Under the pieces are notes generated by a model, which searched no databases, had not been told where the DNA came from, and saw only the letters and a program-made list of their open reading frames with translations. Both the position numbers and the translations under genes were made by a program. Positions 1 through 10,779 of a stretch of DNA of 64,000 nt are shown piece by piece. How positions within the stretch are numbered: position 1 is the stretch's first letter; every line of letters starts with the position of its first letter. The stretch is from Oreohelix idahoensis (Eukaryota; Mollusca; Gastropoda; Stylommatophora; Oreohelicidae): positions 338,069 through 402,068 of the forward strand of contig JAMPIV010018961.1 of assembly GCA_024509875.1 (NCBI GenBank), read 5' to 3'.

Positions 1-909
1 CTCTTCCTTGTTTACATCAACGACCTGGTGAAAGATCTCCCTGCAGGAGTTAAAGCTGCCTTATATGCAGATGACCTAGTACTCTGGTGCGCTGATGAAA
101 ATGTCACCACAGCAAATTATAGAATGCAGCGGGCAGCAGACATGCTAGTGTCATGGGCAGAGAAATGGCTTATCACAATAAACACAGACAAAACCTCCAC
201 AACACTGTTCTCCCTCGCCCCCAAGGACAAATCAGCTAACATACACCTAGGGACAACCGTGATCAAGGAAGAAAGCTACCCCACCTATCTTGGGGTGACA
301 TTTGACCAAAGGCTTACATGGAATAAGCATATTGAAAATGCAGAAGGAAAGGCCCGAAGACGACTAGGCATACTCAGAAAATTAGCAGGTACCAACTGGG
401 GAGCAAATGAACGAAATCTAAAGAAGATTTATAATGGAGTAATAAGACCACACTTAGAGTTTAGCTCAGCAGCATGGTCATCAGCTGCTAACTCACATCT
501 GCAGTCTTTGGACAAGGTGCAAAATCAAGCTCTCAGGCTCATTACAGGAGCCATGAAAACTACACCAATAACAGAGATGCAGAAGGTTGCTGGATTACAG
601 ACATTGTCCCATAGAAGAGACACAAAAACCATGATCCAGATGGAAAAGTACAACAGTATGCCAATGCACCCACTGAAGGCAAGACTAGATGATCTGGCAT
701 TGGGACGTCTAAAGCGTAGCAGCTTTGTGCATCGGGGGAAAAGACTTATAAGACAGCATCAAGAAGACCTATCCATGAAGACAACACCACTGAAGCCCAC
801 CCTGTACCATGGGAGCAGGCCAGCAGTGCCCTCCAAATTAATACATCAGTCAGTGGTCTCACAAGTGGATGTGAGTATAATGATCTGCAAAAACGAACTG
901 CTACATTGA
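1..909 (+). pseudogene. LINE reverse transcriptase, C-terminal part
   Basis: Open from base 1, so the start lies outside the window. The YADD catalytic box is encoded at about 64-75. It is followed by the RT thumb, with the conserved segment ending in YLGV at about 280-297 and a following region typical of LINE ORF2 with several Arg/Lys-rich helices. The protein would copy LINE RNA at a nicked chromosomal target. The frame stops with TGA at 907-909 and RNase H continues in another frame from about 906, so a frameshift separates the two domains unless the sequence has an error here. No full-length ORF2 survives. Confidence 0.8.
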
Positions 910-1580
910 GTATGATCCAAGAAAGCTATCCCGATCAATCATGGATACATGCCTATACAGATGGATCAGCAACTAATGCTGTTAGGAATGGAGGTGCCGG
1001 TATCTTTATCTCATATCCTGACAACCACTATGAGACTAGGCACATTCCCACTGGTAAATTCTGTTCCAACTATACAGCTGAGGTTCAAGCTCTAGAGCAA
1101 GCGGCAAATATGATTTATAACACCAACTCTGACTGCCACCAGGTAGTCATCCTCACAGATGCACTGTCTGTCCTGCAAGCTCTCAAGGGTGGTAAACTCC
1201 CGCATCTGAGAAATGAACTAAACAAGGTAGCTGCCAAAAAGAGAACCATACTTCAGTGGGTACCATCTCATTGTGGTGTACCCGGAAATGAAAAGGCAGA
1301 TAAACTTGCAAAAAAGGGAGGAGAATGTGAACAAGAAGATAATGAAATCACATACTTTGAGAAAAAGAGAGTTATCCAGACTATCAGAAGAGAACAGAAC
1401 CAACCCAAAGACAACTATCACACTCTCGACCGGCAGGGACAGATAACTATTTTTCGACTCAGGACAGGGCATAACAAACTGAATAAACACATGCACAAGC
1501 TACGATTGTCTGCTTCACCACTGTGCACATGTGGATTAAACGAACAAACTGCTGAGCATACAGGACTGTCCTCTGTATGA
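906..1580 (+). pseudogene. LINE RNase H domain and C-terminal zinc knuckle
   Basis: Encodes an RNase H1-like fold. Counting from the TTG at 906, acidic residues sit at the expected places: D19 (TDGSAT), E59, D85 (LTDA) and the H122...D132 motif (PSHCGVPGNEKAD). The domain removes RNA from the RNA-DNA hybrid during retrotransposition. It is followed by a CTC...H knuckle typical of the C-terminus of RNase H-bearing LINEs. The frame ends early at 1580. Compared with the copy at 8327-9050, five bases are missing after 1560, which shifts the frame inside the knuckle. The first codon is TTG and is not a real start; the domain belongs to the upstream ORF. Confidence 0.8.
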
Positions 1581-1880
1581 CCAGTTAAGAAAGATATACT
1601 GGCCCAATGACTCAACACTAAACTCAAAGCTATATGGAGTTAAAGAGGAACTTCAAACAACAGTCGAATTCATCATGAGAACTCGTCTGACGGTGTAATC
1701 ATCAAAGATGCGATCGCAAGAAGAAGAAGAAGAACATGCCACCAGGTCCAGGTCTTCCTCATCCCTTTCATACCTGTCTCCAGTTCTCGTCTCAAATTAG
1801 TATAAGGAGATTGTTGTGTCTTCGTTTTCTTTTTGTAGCTGAATATCATAATGATCATTTAAAAAACAACCAGACCGCAT

Positions 1881-1975
1881 GGACTTTTATATTAGGAAAT
1901 GTGCTCTGATATAACCGGCGGACCATTGTCTAGGTTGAACGGGGTGTGCCTTGCCAAAACGCAAAATTTCTGTTA
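1881..1975 (+). repeat. Dispersed repeat, family R1 (copy 1)
   Basis: About 95 bases containing a TTTTATAT...AATATAACC stretch and a GGTTGAACGGG...GCCTTGC core that recur at 4849-4935 and, more diverged, at 26012-26085. No coding capacity, no clear terminal repeats. Unclassified. The bases around it (1740-1880) show nothing else recognisable. Confidence 0.5.
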
Positions 1976-2050
1976 AAAGCAAAAAAAAAAAGATCATTTT
2001 TCTGAATGTGTGAGTTCTGTTTTAATTAACTAACCTTGCTTTAAATTAAA

Positions 2051-2418
2051 TTTGGGAGCCGCGCTAGTGTAGTGGTTACCACACTGCGCTGGCGATCGGG
2101 AGATCCCAGGTTCAAGCCCGGGTGAGGACATTTGAAAAAGTGTCGTCGACCTGGACTTGGACTGGAATAATTCGAGCCCTGGCGAAGTCATTTGAAGGAG
2201 TGTCATTGACTAGGTGCTGGAATAACCTGAATGGCTCCTGAGCCGACCCAGCTCTAATGGGTACCTCCGAAGACGGCGAGTATCTGCCTGAATGGCGAGA
2301 GGACACTTGTCAGCGCACAGGGAAAAAGGATACTCACGTAACATCAGTCTCAGGTTAGACATACTAACTGGAGATTTCGCCTCGAGTAATAGCGGACGTA
2401 CGATTTAAAAAAAAAAAA
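2051..2418 (+). mobile_element. tRNA-derived SINE, family 1 relative
   Basis: The 5' head resembles a tRNA gene, with an A-box-like TAGTGTAGTGG and a B-box-like GGTTCAAGCCC. A middle segment (GGCTCCTGAGCCGACCCAG, about 2231-2250) is shared with the SINE copies at 10943, 11558 and 42103, although the rest differs, so it looks like a conserved core domain. The element ends in a poly-A run at about 2405-2418. It would be made by RNA polymerase III and moved by LINE proteins. Confidence 0.7.
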
Positions 2419-2540
2419 TGAAATTTAAGCTAATTCATATATCATCTTTGCTGTTAAAGGAAAGATGAATCGTGAATTAGTTTACCTTCTCTTGAAGTGG
2501 GCTTAAATAGAGGATTGCTCATTTATATATATATCATCAT

Positions 2541-3691
2541 CATGTGACGTATTCTTTCCAGAACGTTGTCTCCATTACAGCCGCTCTGAACGCATCACGA
2601 TTCTGGGCAAGTCGACCTGCATCAGCCAAAGACAAGTTCAGACTCTCTGTGATGTCCTGGGTCCAGGGACCATGCCTTCCATCACTGTTTTTTCCAGACT
2701 ATTATGTCTTTTTATATGACCGAAAAAATTTCAGCTTCCTTATTGCGATGGTATTTAGGAGCCAATGTTCCTGTACGTTTAGTGAGTGCAGTACTTCTCT
2801 GTTGGTCTTTTTTTCTGTCCAGGGTATTCTCAACATCCTTCTGTAGCATTTCATTTCGAATGATGTAATCTATTTTGCAACTGTTTTATTGAGTGTCCAA
2901 GTCTCGCAGCCGTATGTTGCTACTGGGAATATACATGCTCTGATCAGTTGTAACTTTGTTTCTTTGCTTGTGCTTTGCCATAGGTTTTTCATCTGTATTA
3001 GTTTATGTGAAGCAATTGCAAGTCTTCTTTTAATTTCTACTGCACAGGCGCCAGAGCTGTTGATGATTGATCCTAAGTATTCGAATTCATTAACACTTTC
3101 CAGTTCTTCGTTATCAATTTCAATTTCTGGTTTGGTCTTTACTTTGTCTGTTGTCAATACTTTGGTCTTCTTGGTGTTTAGGTATAGATTCTGGGCCTCG
3201 CTGTGTTTTTTGGTGTACAGAATTAATTGTTCAAGTCCTTCTGGGTTGGTCGATAGGAGGACTGTGTCGTCAGCATATCTGATTTCCGGGATCTGGTACC
3301 CGCCGATGTTAAATGAGTCAAACTCTGTGTGTTCTTGGTCATCTCTTATGTTTCTCATGATATTCTCGGCATAAATGTTAAACAGGTAAGGGGAAAGGGT
3401 ACAGCCTTGTCTTACTCCTTTCTGTACTTCAAACCATTCTGATGTTTCCCCCTCTATTCTTACGGCTGCCTGTTGTTCTTGGTACAGCAGTGCGATGAGT
3501 TGTATAAGGTGGTTTGGAAATCCCATATTTTTCATAATAGCCCATAACTGCTGATGTTGTACACAATCGAAAGCTTTGGTGTAATCAATGAAACAAGTAT
3601 GTAGGTCAACGTTGAATTCTCTACACTTTTCTATGATGATCCTCATGTTGAATATATGATCTCTAGTGCCTCTACCTGGTCGAAAACCCGC

Positions 3692-3694
<3 letters not shown>
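2541..3694 (-). pseudogene. LINE ORF2 fragment: reverse transcriptase and C-terminus
   Basis: Reads leftward from a QAGFR-type motif at 3694 through the RT palm (QGCTLSPYLF), the YADD box, the thumb (YLGS) and the ATYGCETW region, stopping at 2870. Further downstream, to about 2541, other frames still encode the usual LINE C-terminal motifs (RNRDAFR-like), so the copy has frameshifts and stops. Motif wording fits endonuclease-type LINEs (RTE-like), but the clade is not certain. Its 5' part is missing and is replaced at 3695 by a (TA)n tract, so coding sequence runs directly into the microsatellite. Confidence 0.8.

Positions 3695-3737
<43 letters not shown>
3695..3737. repeat. (TA)n microsatellite
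   Basis: About 21 uninterrupted TA units directly abutting the reversed LINE fragment. Likely length-variable and prone to assembly error. Confidence 0.95.
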
Positions 3738-3739
<2 letters not shown>

Positions 3740-3785
3740 TTTTGAATTAGTCTAATTAATAACTTTTGTTTTCTTTTTAAATTAG

Positions 3786-3932
3786 GCTGACAGCGAAGTA
3801 TTTACATGTATGAGAGAGGTCGAAAAAGTATTCAAAGAAACACTTAACAAGTTTTTGCCCGACTGGCCGTACTATAGAACAGTTGCGGAGAAAGACAACT
3901 CAAGCGGCACTGAAGTTGGAAGAAGGCGCTGA
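3786..3932 (+). CDS. Terminal exon of an unidentified host gene
   Basis: A strong splice acceptor (a T-rich tract from about 3760, then TTAG at 3782-3785) is followed by 48 open codons and a TGA stop at 3930-3932. The peptide is mostly charged and helical at first (CMREVEKVFKETLNKF), then LPDWPYY, and ends in a hydrophilic tail with three arginines. It resembles no transposon protein I know and sits in a short TE-free gap, so a last coding exon is the simplest reading. I do not recognise the gene. The preceding exon must lie left of the window or hidden among the transposons, since nothing upstream in 1-3780 looks like host coding sequence. Confidence 0.5.
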   Translation, partial: ADSEVFTCMREVEKVFKETLNKFLPDWPYYRTVAEKDNSSGTEVGRRR

Positions 3933-4467
3933 TGGAATAAGTAGTAGTGCCAGGCAAATGAAACAAAACCACCTGGCTATGTCTTTGTTGTTCTTAACTC
4001 CCAGTTCAGTAAAAGATTGTGTAAATATGTCACCATGACGTTTTTTTTTTTTTTTTAAACTTATTTGGGTGCTCCTCTTCTACATTGGGGTGTAGAGGTT
4101 TGTCAAGAGAGCACCATGCTTTCGAGAGAAAAAATTTTTTAAACTAATATTTACACATGATGTTGATTTTTATTCTGTGTATTACCTATTGTAAATAATA
4201 TTTCTAGCTGCTATTGATATTTTCTTTGAGTGTAAAAAAATGACTTTTTGTTTTTTTTTCATGGAGTCAGCCTGGTTCTGTTTTTTTAACGACAGTGTAA
4301 GTTAGTGACCACTGAAATTGACCACCTGCTGATAATGTGTGTTGTCAACACATGTTGTCTTTTTTGTTTTGTTTCTCTCCTCAGAGACTGTGTTTTTTTT
4401 TTTTTATATTAACAATATAATTTGTAGATAAAGTAAGAGCATTTAGCTGATCTTTAAAGGCTTCAGC

Positions 4468-4698
4468 TAGCATTAGTGGGTTAGAATGCTCACTTTTCAG
4501 TACAGAGGGACTAGGTTTGAATCCAAGTCATATCACACTCTATAGTCTGCCCAGTTGTAACAATGGGTACCTGACTCTGTTATTAGAGTTGGAGAAGGCA
4601 AAGGCAGCAAGGAAGAGAACTGGTTACCCCACATTACAATTCCGGACCTATTATTGATGAAGTCTGTAGTACTTCACTCCCCTGTGGCTAGGTAGACG
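4468..4698 (+). mobile_element. tRNA-derived SINE, family 2, sense copy
   Basis: tRNA-like head (A-box-like TAGTGGGTTAGAATGC, B-box-like GGTTTGAATCC), then a body with CCCAGTTGTAACAATGGGTACC and a 3' part running to the CACTCCCCTGTGGCTA end. The same body appears in reverse at 15243, 15655, 26860 and 29123, and within the long LTRs at 50850 and 55852. Confidence 0.65.
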
Positions 4699-4848
4699 GA
4701 AGTGTGACGCTACTTAGTTTTGAAACCGGTACCTTTGACTTGAGAAGCCACTCAACACTCGAGCTCTTACTACAACCTAACATTTTATAGAGAATTCCCC
4801 TTAAGACGTAATATTTTTCAAATGAGTCACCATCATCAGACATAAAGG

Positions 4849-4935
4849 TCTTTTATATTTGGACATGTGTCCTAATATAACCAACTAGGTTGAACGGGAC
4901 ACGCCTTGCAAAAACGAGGCAAAATTTTAGTTTAT
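4849..4935 (+). repeat. Dispersed repeat, family R1 (copy 2)
   Basis: Matches 1881-1975 over TTTTATAT...TAATATAACC and the GGTTGAACGGG...GCCTTGC core. No ORF. Confidence 0.5.
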
Positions 4936-5654
4936 TTTTATTCAGACCGGCCCTCTCCCTGCGACATTTAAAAGCAGTGTGTGGCTGCCATCTCTTTAGT
5001 AAGAAAATTTATGTTGAGAGGCATTTTAAAACTGTTCATTCTAACTTTGAAACTGATTCTCCTCCTAACTCAGCAGGCATGATTTTATCAAAGTAGATCT
5101 TTGGAGAACTCGGTGTTTATAAAGTGGATCCCTGCTGCTCCAAGGTTGCCAACCGCTGGTTTAGATTGTTTATTTTAGGGCTAACATTTGCACATATCAC
5201 CCGACACTTTCTTTGATTTTTCATGAGTACTGAGTATTCACATGATTGTTTCTACATCACATTGAAAAGTAATCATTTGACTTCATTTTCATAACAGTGA
5301 ATAGATGATGTCCATTATGCTTAACAATGATTTCTTTTCTTTTTTTAAAATTGATGACTGACAATTTAAACAATTTTCCTCACCCATCGTGTTCATTAAG
5401 GTAAAGCTTATTTAGAAGATGCGCTTAAGCTGTGGTTGAGACAAGTTATGTTATCATTTACACCTATTCAGATTTTCATTAAATAATACAAAGGGACGTA
5501 TTGAAAGGTTTTGGTGCAGTGAAACTGAAATAAAATTGTACCAAAACAAAAATGTATCCGTACTTGCTGTTCTGTGTTGGTGTTTTAGCCTGAGGAATGT
5601 TAGATCGGTGTATTGACGTTTTGCTATTCTGATTCCATATAACTCCTTACATTG

Positions 5655-5960
5655 TTTGGGGTTGGAGTGGCTAAGAGGTATGGCGTCCGCCTCGATTTTC
5701 TAGAGGTACCGAGTTCAATTCTCAGTTGAAGGAATATAAGTTGTGGAAATTTTTTTTCAGAACCAGTTGTCCTAATGATGTCATACTCCCGCTGGTATCC
5801 TGGGTAGTGAGATCAAATGCCTAGCCTTCTCGGATAAGGGCAAACAAATAGGAGGTCCAGTGTGCAAGTTGCGCACGTTAAAAATTCCACGGCAGTTGGA
5901 AATCTTAAAGAGTAGGCCTATCAGGCCGCCGCCCTGGCAAAATTTAAAAATTAGAAACCT
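5655..5960 (+). mobile_element. tRNA-headed SINE, family 3
   Basis: The 5' head (GGAGTGGCTAAGAGG, then a B-box-like GAGTTCAATTCTC) is followed about 150 bases later by a conserved-looking tail, GCGCACGTTAAAAATTCC ... GCCGCCGCCCTGGCAAAATT. I recognise a tail of this type as widespread in molluscan repeats, which supports the organism guess. The end is not sharply defined. Confidence 0.55.
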
Positions 5961-6175
5961 ACCACCACAAACATATTTATAGAATGTGTGATTCTCGCTG
6001 GTGCTATGGAGTTTGTGCACTGTGCTGAGATCCTCCTTGTATTATCTAAGGGAGGAGATCGGAGCACTGATGGAGTTGTCCGTGTGCAATGAAGATAGTC
6101 CTTAAAACCAAACTTTACGTGTTTGTTCATTTATGACCTTTTATCTCCCAATGGAGTATAGGTCATCATAAAATA

Positions 6176-6362
6176 CCTTGTAAGCCTTCTCCTCTCCAGT
6201 GCCATCTGTTCAAGGCTTTTCCCTGCCTTATTTATCCCTTTCATGTCTGATTCTTGTTCTCTTTGCCATGTTTTTTTTTTTTTGTTGGTCTTCCGCTGCC
6301 TCTTTTACTCTGGGGATTCTAGAACAGGGTCTGCCTTGTAAGGCTATCATTGCCATAAGAGC
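6176..6362 (-). mobile_element. LINE family B, 3' end fragment
   Basis: Reversed fragment of a LINE C-terminus and 3' end, similar to 10780-11460, 11465-12130, 15890-16040, 19500-19825 and 40225-40530. Typical words are the translated TWRRELE-type helix and WHxFVEGL-type end. Too short and broken to code. Confidence 0.5.
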
Positions 6363-6374
6363 CTGCTAACTATT

Positions 6375-6888
6375 CTTCTTCTTCTTTGATCCTTAGCCGC
6401 CGACCATCAAAGCAGTCAGTGGCCATCATGCCTGGTGGCGTCTTGTAGGGCAGCAACAAATTGATTCCACTTTGCTCGGTCGGTGGCCATCCTTCGTACA
6501 GTGCTCCAACTCTGGTTCATTCTTTGCATCTCAGCCTCTACAGTCCTCCGCCAGCTTGTTTTTGGTCGGCCTCTCTTTCGTTTTCCTTCAGGGGTCCATA
6601 GCATAGCTGTTCTTGTGATGGCATCGGAGTCTCTTCTGAGGTCATGGCCAACCCAACTCCAGCGTCTGCCAGCTATGATGGTGTGCATGTCCTCTTGCTT
6701 GCTCCAAGTAAGCAGATCTTGGTTGGTGATGGTATTCGGCCAAAAGATTCTGAGAATTTTTCTTAGGCATGTGTGAAAAGAGGACATTCGACATTTCCTT
6801 CTCTGTTGCTCTCCAGCATTCCGCACCATAGAGAAGCATAGAAAGCACACAGCTCTGATATAATCTTAATTTTGTGCTTGTGCTGTAA
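6375..6888 (-). mobile_element. 5'-truncated RTE-like LINE with 9-bp target duplication
   Basis: C-terminal LINE ORF2 remnant in minus orientation (CLRKILRIFWPNTITN ... GHDLRR ... PEGKRKRGRPK ... AKWNQFVAAL), split over two frames. The 3' end is a (GAA)n tail, seen as TTCTTCTTC at 6373-6386. It is flanked by CTAACTATT at 6366-6374 and 6889-6897, a perfect 9-bp target site duplication. Sister copies are at 22806-23400 and 31276-31375. Confidence 0.8.
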
Positions 6889-7569
6889 CTAACTATTATG
6901 TACTGTTCTTATTCTTCTATAAGTTACTAGACAAAGTATTATGGTCTTCGTCTTGTGTTATCTGGTATACACTTGTGAATAGGAAAATTATAGAAGTAAT
7001 TGCTTCTGTAATTAATCTGGATCATTCCCTGATATTATATTCGTTAGTAGTGTGGAGTGATTGTGAAGATGACCGCTGTCCGTCCATGAAGCACTATTTT
7101 AGTGATGCTACGCTGGTAGTGTGATAGTTAGCCTATCACTTCTGTTATTTTTCTGTTGTCTAGTTTTCTACTACTTTATTTCTGACGAATGCCTGCAAGA
7201 TAGCCATTTATGTTTATTTACTAGAACCTCACTAGACCTCCAATTTCCTGTCTTATTCTCCTCCCCCCCCAATCATATATATACTTTTTTTAAATTGCTA
7301 AATACTTTTTGACTATATTGTACATAATCTAAGCCTGTAAATAATATAATTTACACAATTTTACAAGAAACGTAAAATAAAAAATACTTGTAAACGTGAA
7401 CAATCAAGAAGAGAATAATAATGGCCAAAGCTACATTCAGCAACATGAGACAGATACTATTATCTAAAGAAATATCTTACAAATTAAAACTGATAAGTCA
7501 TCAAATGTTATATATATACATGAATGTATATATTCTTCTTTACTCTGGAATGATGTGAAAACATGGACA

Positions 7570-8200
7570 ATGAACAAGTAGTTGGAAGAAAGATTTGAAG
7601 CCCTTGAGGCATGGATATATAGAAGAATGGGGCGCATCTCATTGAAATATGAAAGAGAAGAAAACCAAAAAAGAAACCCTAGAAAAGCTAGGAATAAAAA
7701 GATAATTAATAAAGGAGATCAGACTAAGCTAAAATATTTTGGCCATATAAACAGATATGACGCCTTACTGAAGACAATGAATGGAAGAGTTGATGGCAAA
7801 TGTGCAAGAGGAAGACAGCCCTGTAAGTGGGAAGACATGGATAGCGCTGTAAATGGAAAGATAACATCAAGACATGGATAGCGCTGTAAGTGGGAAGATA
7901 ACATCAAGACATGGATAGCGCTGTAAGTGGAGAGATGACATGGATAGTGCTGTAAGTGGAAAGATAACATCAAGACATGGATAGCGCTGTAAGTGGAAAG
8001 ATAACATCAAGACATGGATAGCACTGTAAGTGGGAAGATAACATCAAGACATGGATAGCGCTGTAAGTGGAAAGATAACATCAAGACATGGATGGGAAAG
8101 AGTCAATCAGAGTGTACCATTAAGACAAGAGGCAGAAGATATTGGAAATCCTTTGCAACTGACCTTTAATGCGGAGATGGCAGCTGATGACGATTATGAA
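7570..8200 (+). mobile_element. LINE family C, C-terminal fragment with internal minisatellite
   Basis: An open stretch at 7582-7881 encodes the usual C-terminal LINE region (WIYRRMGRISLK ... LKYFGHINR ... GKCARGRQPCKWED). It leads into a tandem array at 7833-8095 and then the LINE 3' end (GGAGATGGCAGCTGATGA at about 8174). The fragment at 12735-13045 has the same order without the array, so the array grew inside a LINE copy. Confidence 0.65.
7833..8095 (+). repeat. Minisatellite, about 36-bp unit, about 7 copies
   Basis: Unit of the form AAGATAACATCAAGACATGG plus ATAGCGCTGTAAGTGG. One unit near 7930 is shortened. The unit derives from the LINE C codons around KWED...IKTW. Confidence 0.9.
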
Positions 8201-8326
8201 ATAATCTAATATTGGTATTCTCTGTTCATATTTCCTACATTTTAGTAGGAAATGCTGTTTTATTATCTTGCAGACATTCTGCACAGTAAGTTTCTTCTAT
8301 TTTAAAACAGCCCATTACTAGTTGTA

Positions 8327-9050
8327 ATCTCATATCCTGACAACCACTATGAGACTAGGCACATTCCCACTGGTAAATTCTGTTCCAACTATACAGCTGA
8401 GGTTCAAGCTCTAGAGCAAGCTGCAAATATGATTTATAACACCAACTCTGACTGCCACCAGGTAGTCATCCTCACAGATGCACTGTCTGTCCTGCAAGCT
8501 CTCAAGGGTGGTAAACTCCCGCACCTGAGAAATGAACTAAACAAGGTAGCTGCCAAAAAGAGAACCATACTTCAGTGGGTACCATCTCATTGTGGTGTAC
8601 CCGGAAATGAAAAGGCAGATAAACTTGCAAAAAAAGGGAGGAGAATGTGAACAAGAAGATAATGAAGTCACATACTTTGAGAAAAAGAGAGCTATCCAGA
8701 CTATCAGAAGAGAACAGAACCAACCCAAAGACGACTATCACACTCTCGACCGGCAGGGACAGATAACTATTTTTCGCCTCAGGACAGGGCATAACAAACT
8801 GAATAAACACATGCACAAGCTATGATTGTCTGCTTCACCACTGTGCACATGTGGATTAAACGAACAAACTGCTGAGCATGTTCTACAGGATTGTCCTCTG
8901 TATGACCAGTCAAGAAAGATATACTGGCCCAATGACTCAACACTAAATCAAAGCTATATGGAGCTAAAGAGGAACTTCAAACAACAGTCGAATTCATCAT
9001 GAGAACTCGTCTGACGGTGTAAACATCAAAGATGCGATCGCAAGAAGAAG
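8327..9050 (+). mobile_element. 5'-truncated I-clade-type LINE copy with 10-bp target duplication
   Basis: Near-identical to 1009-1725 of the first LINE, starting inside the RNase H domain and ending in AAGAAGAAG. It is flanked by the perfect direct repeat ACTAGTTGTA at 8317-8326 and 9051-9060, the signature of target-primed reverse transcription with 5' truncation. Lesions: one extra A in the run at about 8628-8634 (7 instead of 6) shifts the frame after GNEKADKLAKKG, and a TGA replaces CGA at 8823-8825. It retains the five bases missing from the copy at 906-1580. Confidence 0.92.
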
Positions 9051-9330
9051 ACTAGTTGTAGCTCAAGTGGTTTCTTGTTGCTGGAAATTTATAATTCCCT
9101 AGATACTTAATATGTTCTTGTTGCAACTTTGAACAGGTTATATGCATGTCTTCCTTTTAGATTTGTATCCCATGGTAATGTTCATTCATCTTTTATTATT
9201 CTTTTAATTAAGCTTTTGATGTTTGTTCTACTTGCCCCCACATTTATTCAGTTTTTATTAGATTCTATCTTTCTTGGCTTCTTTATCTGCCTTTTCATTT
9301 CCTTCTATGCCAACATGTGAATGTACCTCA

Positions 9331-9691
9331 GCTATTAAAACTGAGCATCAACTGGAGTATAGGCACATATTAGCCAAAAATATATCATTTGCTATATCTG
9401 GTCTGTTGCATTCATGCGGGACAAAAACTCGTAACCTAGGATATCGGAAAAGTCAAAGACTACATTCATGTAATGGCACATGGGAATGACAGTTCCATGA
9501 AAAGCAGGCAAACAGCATGAGGAAGGAACTTTATGGCAATGCACGAAGTTTGAGACAGGCTATCCATTTTATTAGAGATGGATGTCGCAGTACAAGTGTG
9601 AATGACGAAGACAGAATTAAATGGGCAATAGTTGTTCTTGTTTTAAAAACTTCTTCATTTCATGAAGCCAGTGTGGAAAGAACCCTTAAAT
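9331..9691 (+). other. Unexplained coding-like stretch
   Basis: One frame stays open from a possible acceptor (CTCAG at 9327-9331) to a TAG at 9689-9691, except for one TGA at 9487-9489. The translated second half has a balanced amino-acid composition (ELYGNARSLRQ, then IRDGCRS, then KWAIVVLVLK), unlike the surrounding noncoding DNA. It matches no transposon protein I recognise. It could be a host exon pair, a decayed processed pseudogene or chance. Confidence 0.2.
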
Positions 9692-10779
9692 AGCAGATTT
9701 ACGGAATCAAACTTGAATACATGGAAGGGATTCATTCATCTAAAGTTTAATTTCTGGATGGTATACGGGTTTATATTCTCTGAATTAACTATAATTTTCA
9801 TAAAATTATTTCTAGGGCATATATTTTAGGTGGCTTTGACATTCATTAAGTGTAGGAAAATATATCCAACAAAAAATTCTTAAAGGACTCTGAAAAGAAG
9901 TAAACTGTAAGTGACAATAAAGGGAAAACTATTTTGTGGTCATCTGGGTAGATTATGAGAAAAATGTGCAGCAAGAAGAGTAGAAAGAGAGAGGGGAAAA
10001 AGACATGATGACAACATAAATTGCTGTCTTCCATTCTCTGCTGCTAATGGTGTAAAGTTTTGCAGCTGAGATTGAATAATGGTTTCTGATTCATGCTGTA
10101 ACCTTGTGTGCTGTCATGTCATGTTTCTTTAAGAATTCTTTCATGTCTTTGATCTATCGTGTGAATGAATTAAAAAACAAAAAACTAGATAGCACTAAAT
10201 TGGGATTTTAAAATGAGAGGAAACAGGTTCTTGGTGTCATGCATCTGAGAGGAAAAGGCACATGATGATGATGATTAAGTGTGGTTTTTTTAAAGCATGT
10301 TATTAGTTATTTTAAAATGATTTCACTGATTGTGGCTGGGGAGAATATGAAGTGCAGTAGAAATTATCATAGTTTCATCTTCACTTCTTTTTGCATACTT
10401 TATCTGAGAGAGGGGATTTTAACATGAGTAATCAAAATTTTAAATGGTACCGTCGAAGAAAGAGAAGCCTAAGAGAAACTTGAAGAAGACGCATGGAGAG
10501 CAAGCAAATAAAATATGTAAGAATTTGAATAAATTGGGCTAACGTGGCTGACACAAAAGAGGGTCAAATGGTGAAAGTTTTTCATTTCCAGGTGCTCCAG
10601 AGAAAGCTAATGAACATGGGTAGATTCAAATCAGTTAGAAGAAAGTGCCACTTTTCACTTACTTGTTAAACATTATTTCAGGTTAAGGTGGGATTATTTT
10701 CTAGATGTTTGCTGGTATGTCATCTGACATGCCTGTTTGTACAACTGACCAGGTGCTCTGCACCACAACATATCATCAT
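9692..10779. other. AT-rich DNA with no recognised feature
   Basis: No ORF, terminal repeats or recognised repeat core seen, apart from short purine-rich segments around 10450-10510 that may be very old LINE sequence. Confidence 0.4.

Larger units (their letters stand above)
1..1734 (+). mobile_element. I-clade-type LINE, 3' part, with RNase H and (AAG)n tail
   Basis: Non-LTR retrotransposon entering from the left edge. It reads through the end of reverse transcriptase, an RNase H domain and a C-terminal CxC...H...C knuckle, and ends in an (AAG)n tail at about 1720-1734. RT followed by RNase H is known from the I/Nimb/Jockey/R1-type LINE groups; the exact clade was not tested. A 5'-truncated sister copy lies at 8327-9050. 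The 5' end and its target duplication are outside the window. Confidence 0.85.
3933..5534 (+). other. Probable 3' UTR of the exon at 3786-3932
   Basis: AT-rich, with no ORF of interest, holding a SINE (4468-4698) and an R1 repeat (4849-4935). An AATAAA polyadenylation signal occurs at 5529-5534, but earlier signals of variant sequence are possible. The extent is inferred only. Confidence 0.25.

Noticed and set aside
2051..2125. Functional tRNA gene
   Set aside because: Only A- and B-box-like words are present. No complete cloverleaf with paired acceptor stem is apparent, and the sequence continues into a SINE body with a poly-A tail. The heads at 10943, 15483 and 27095 behave the same.
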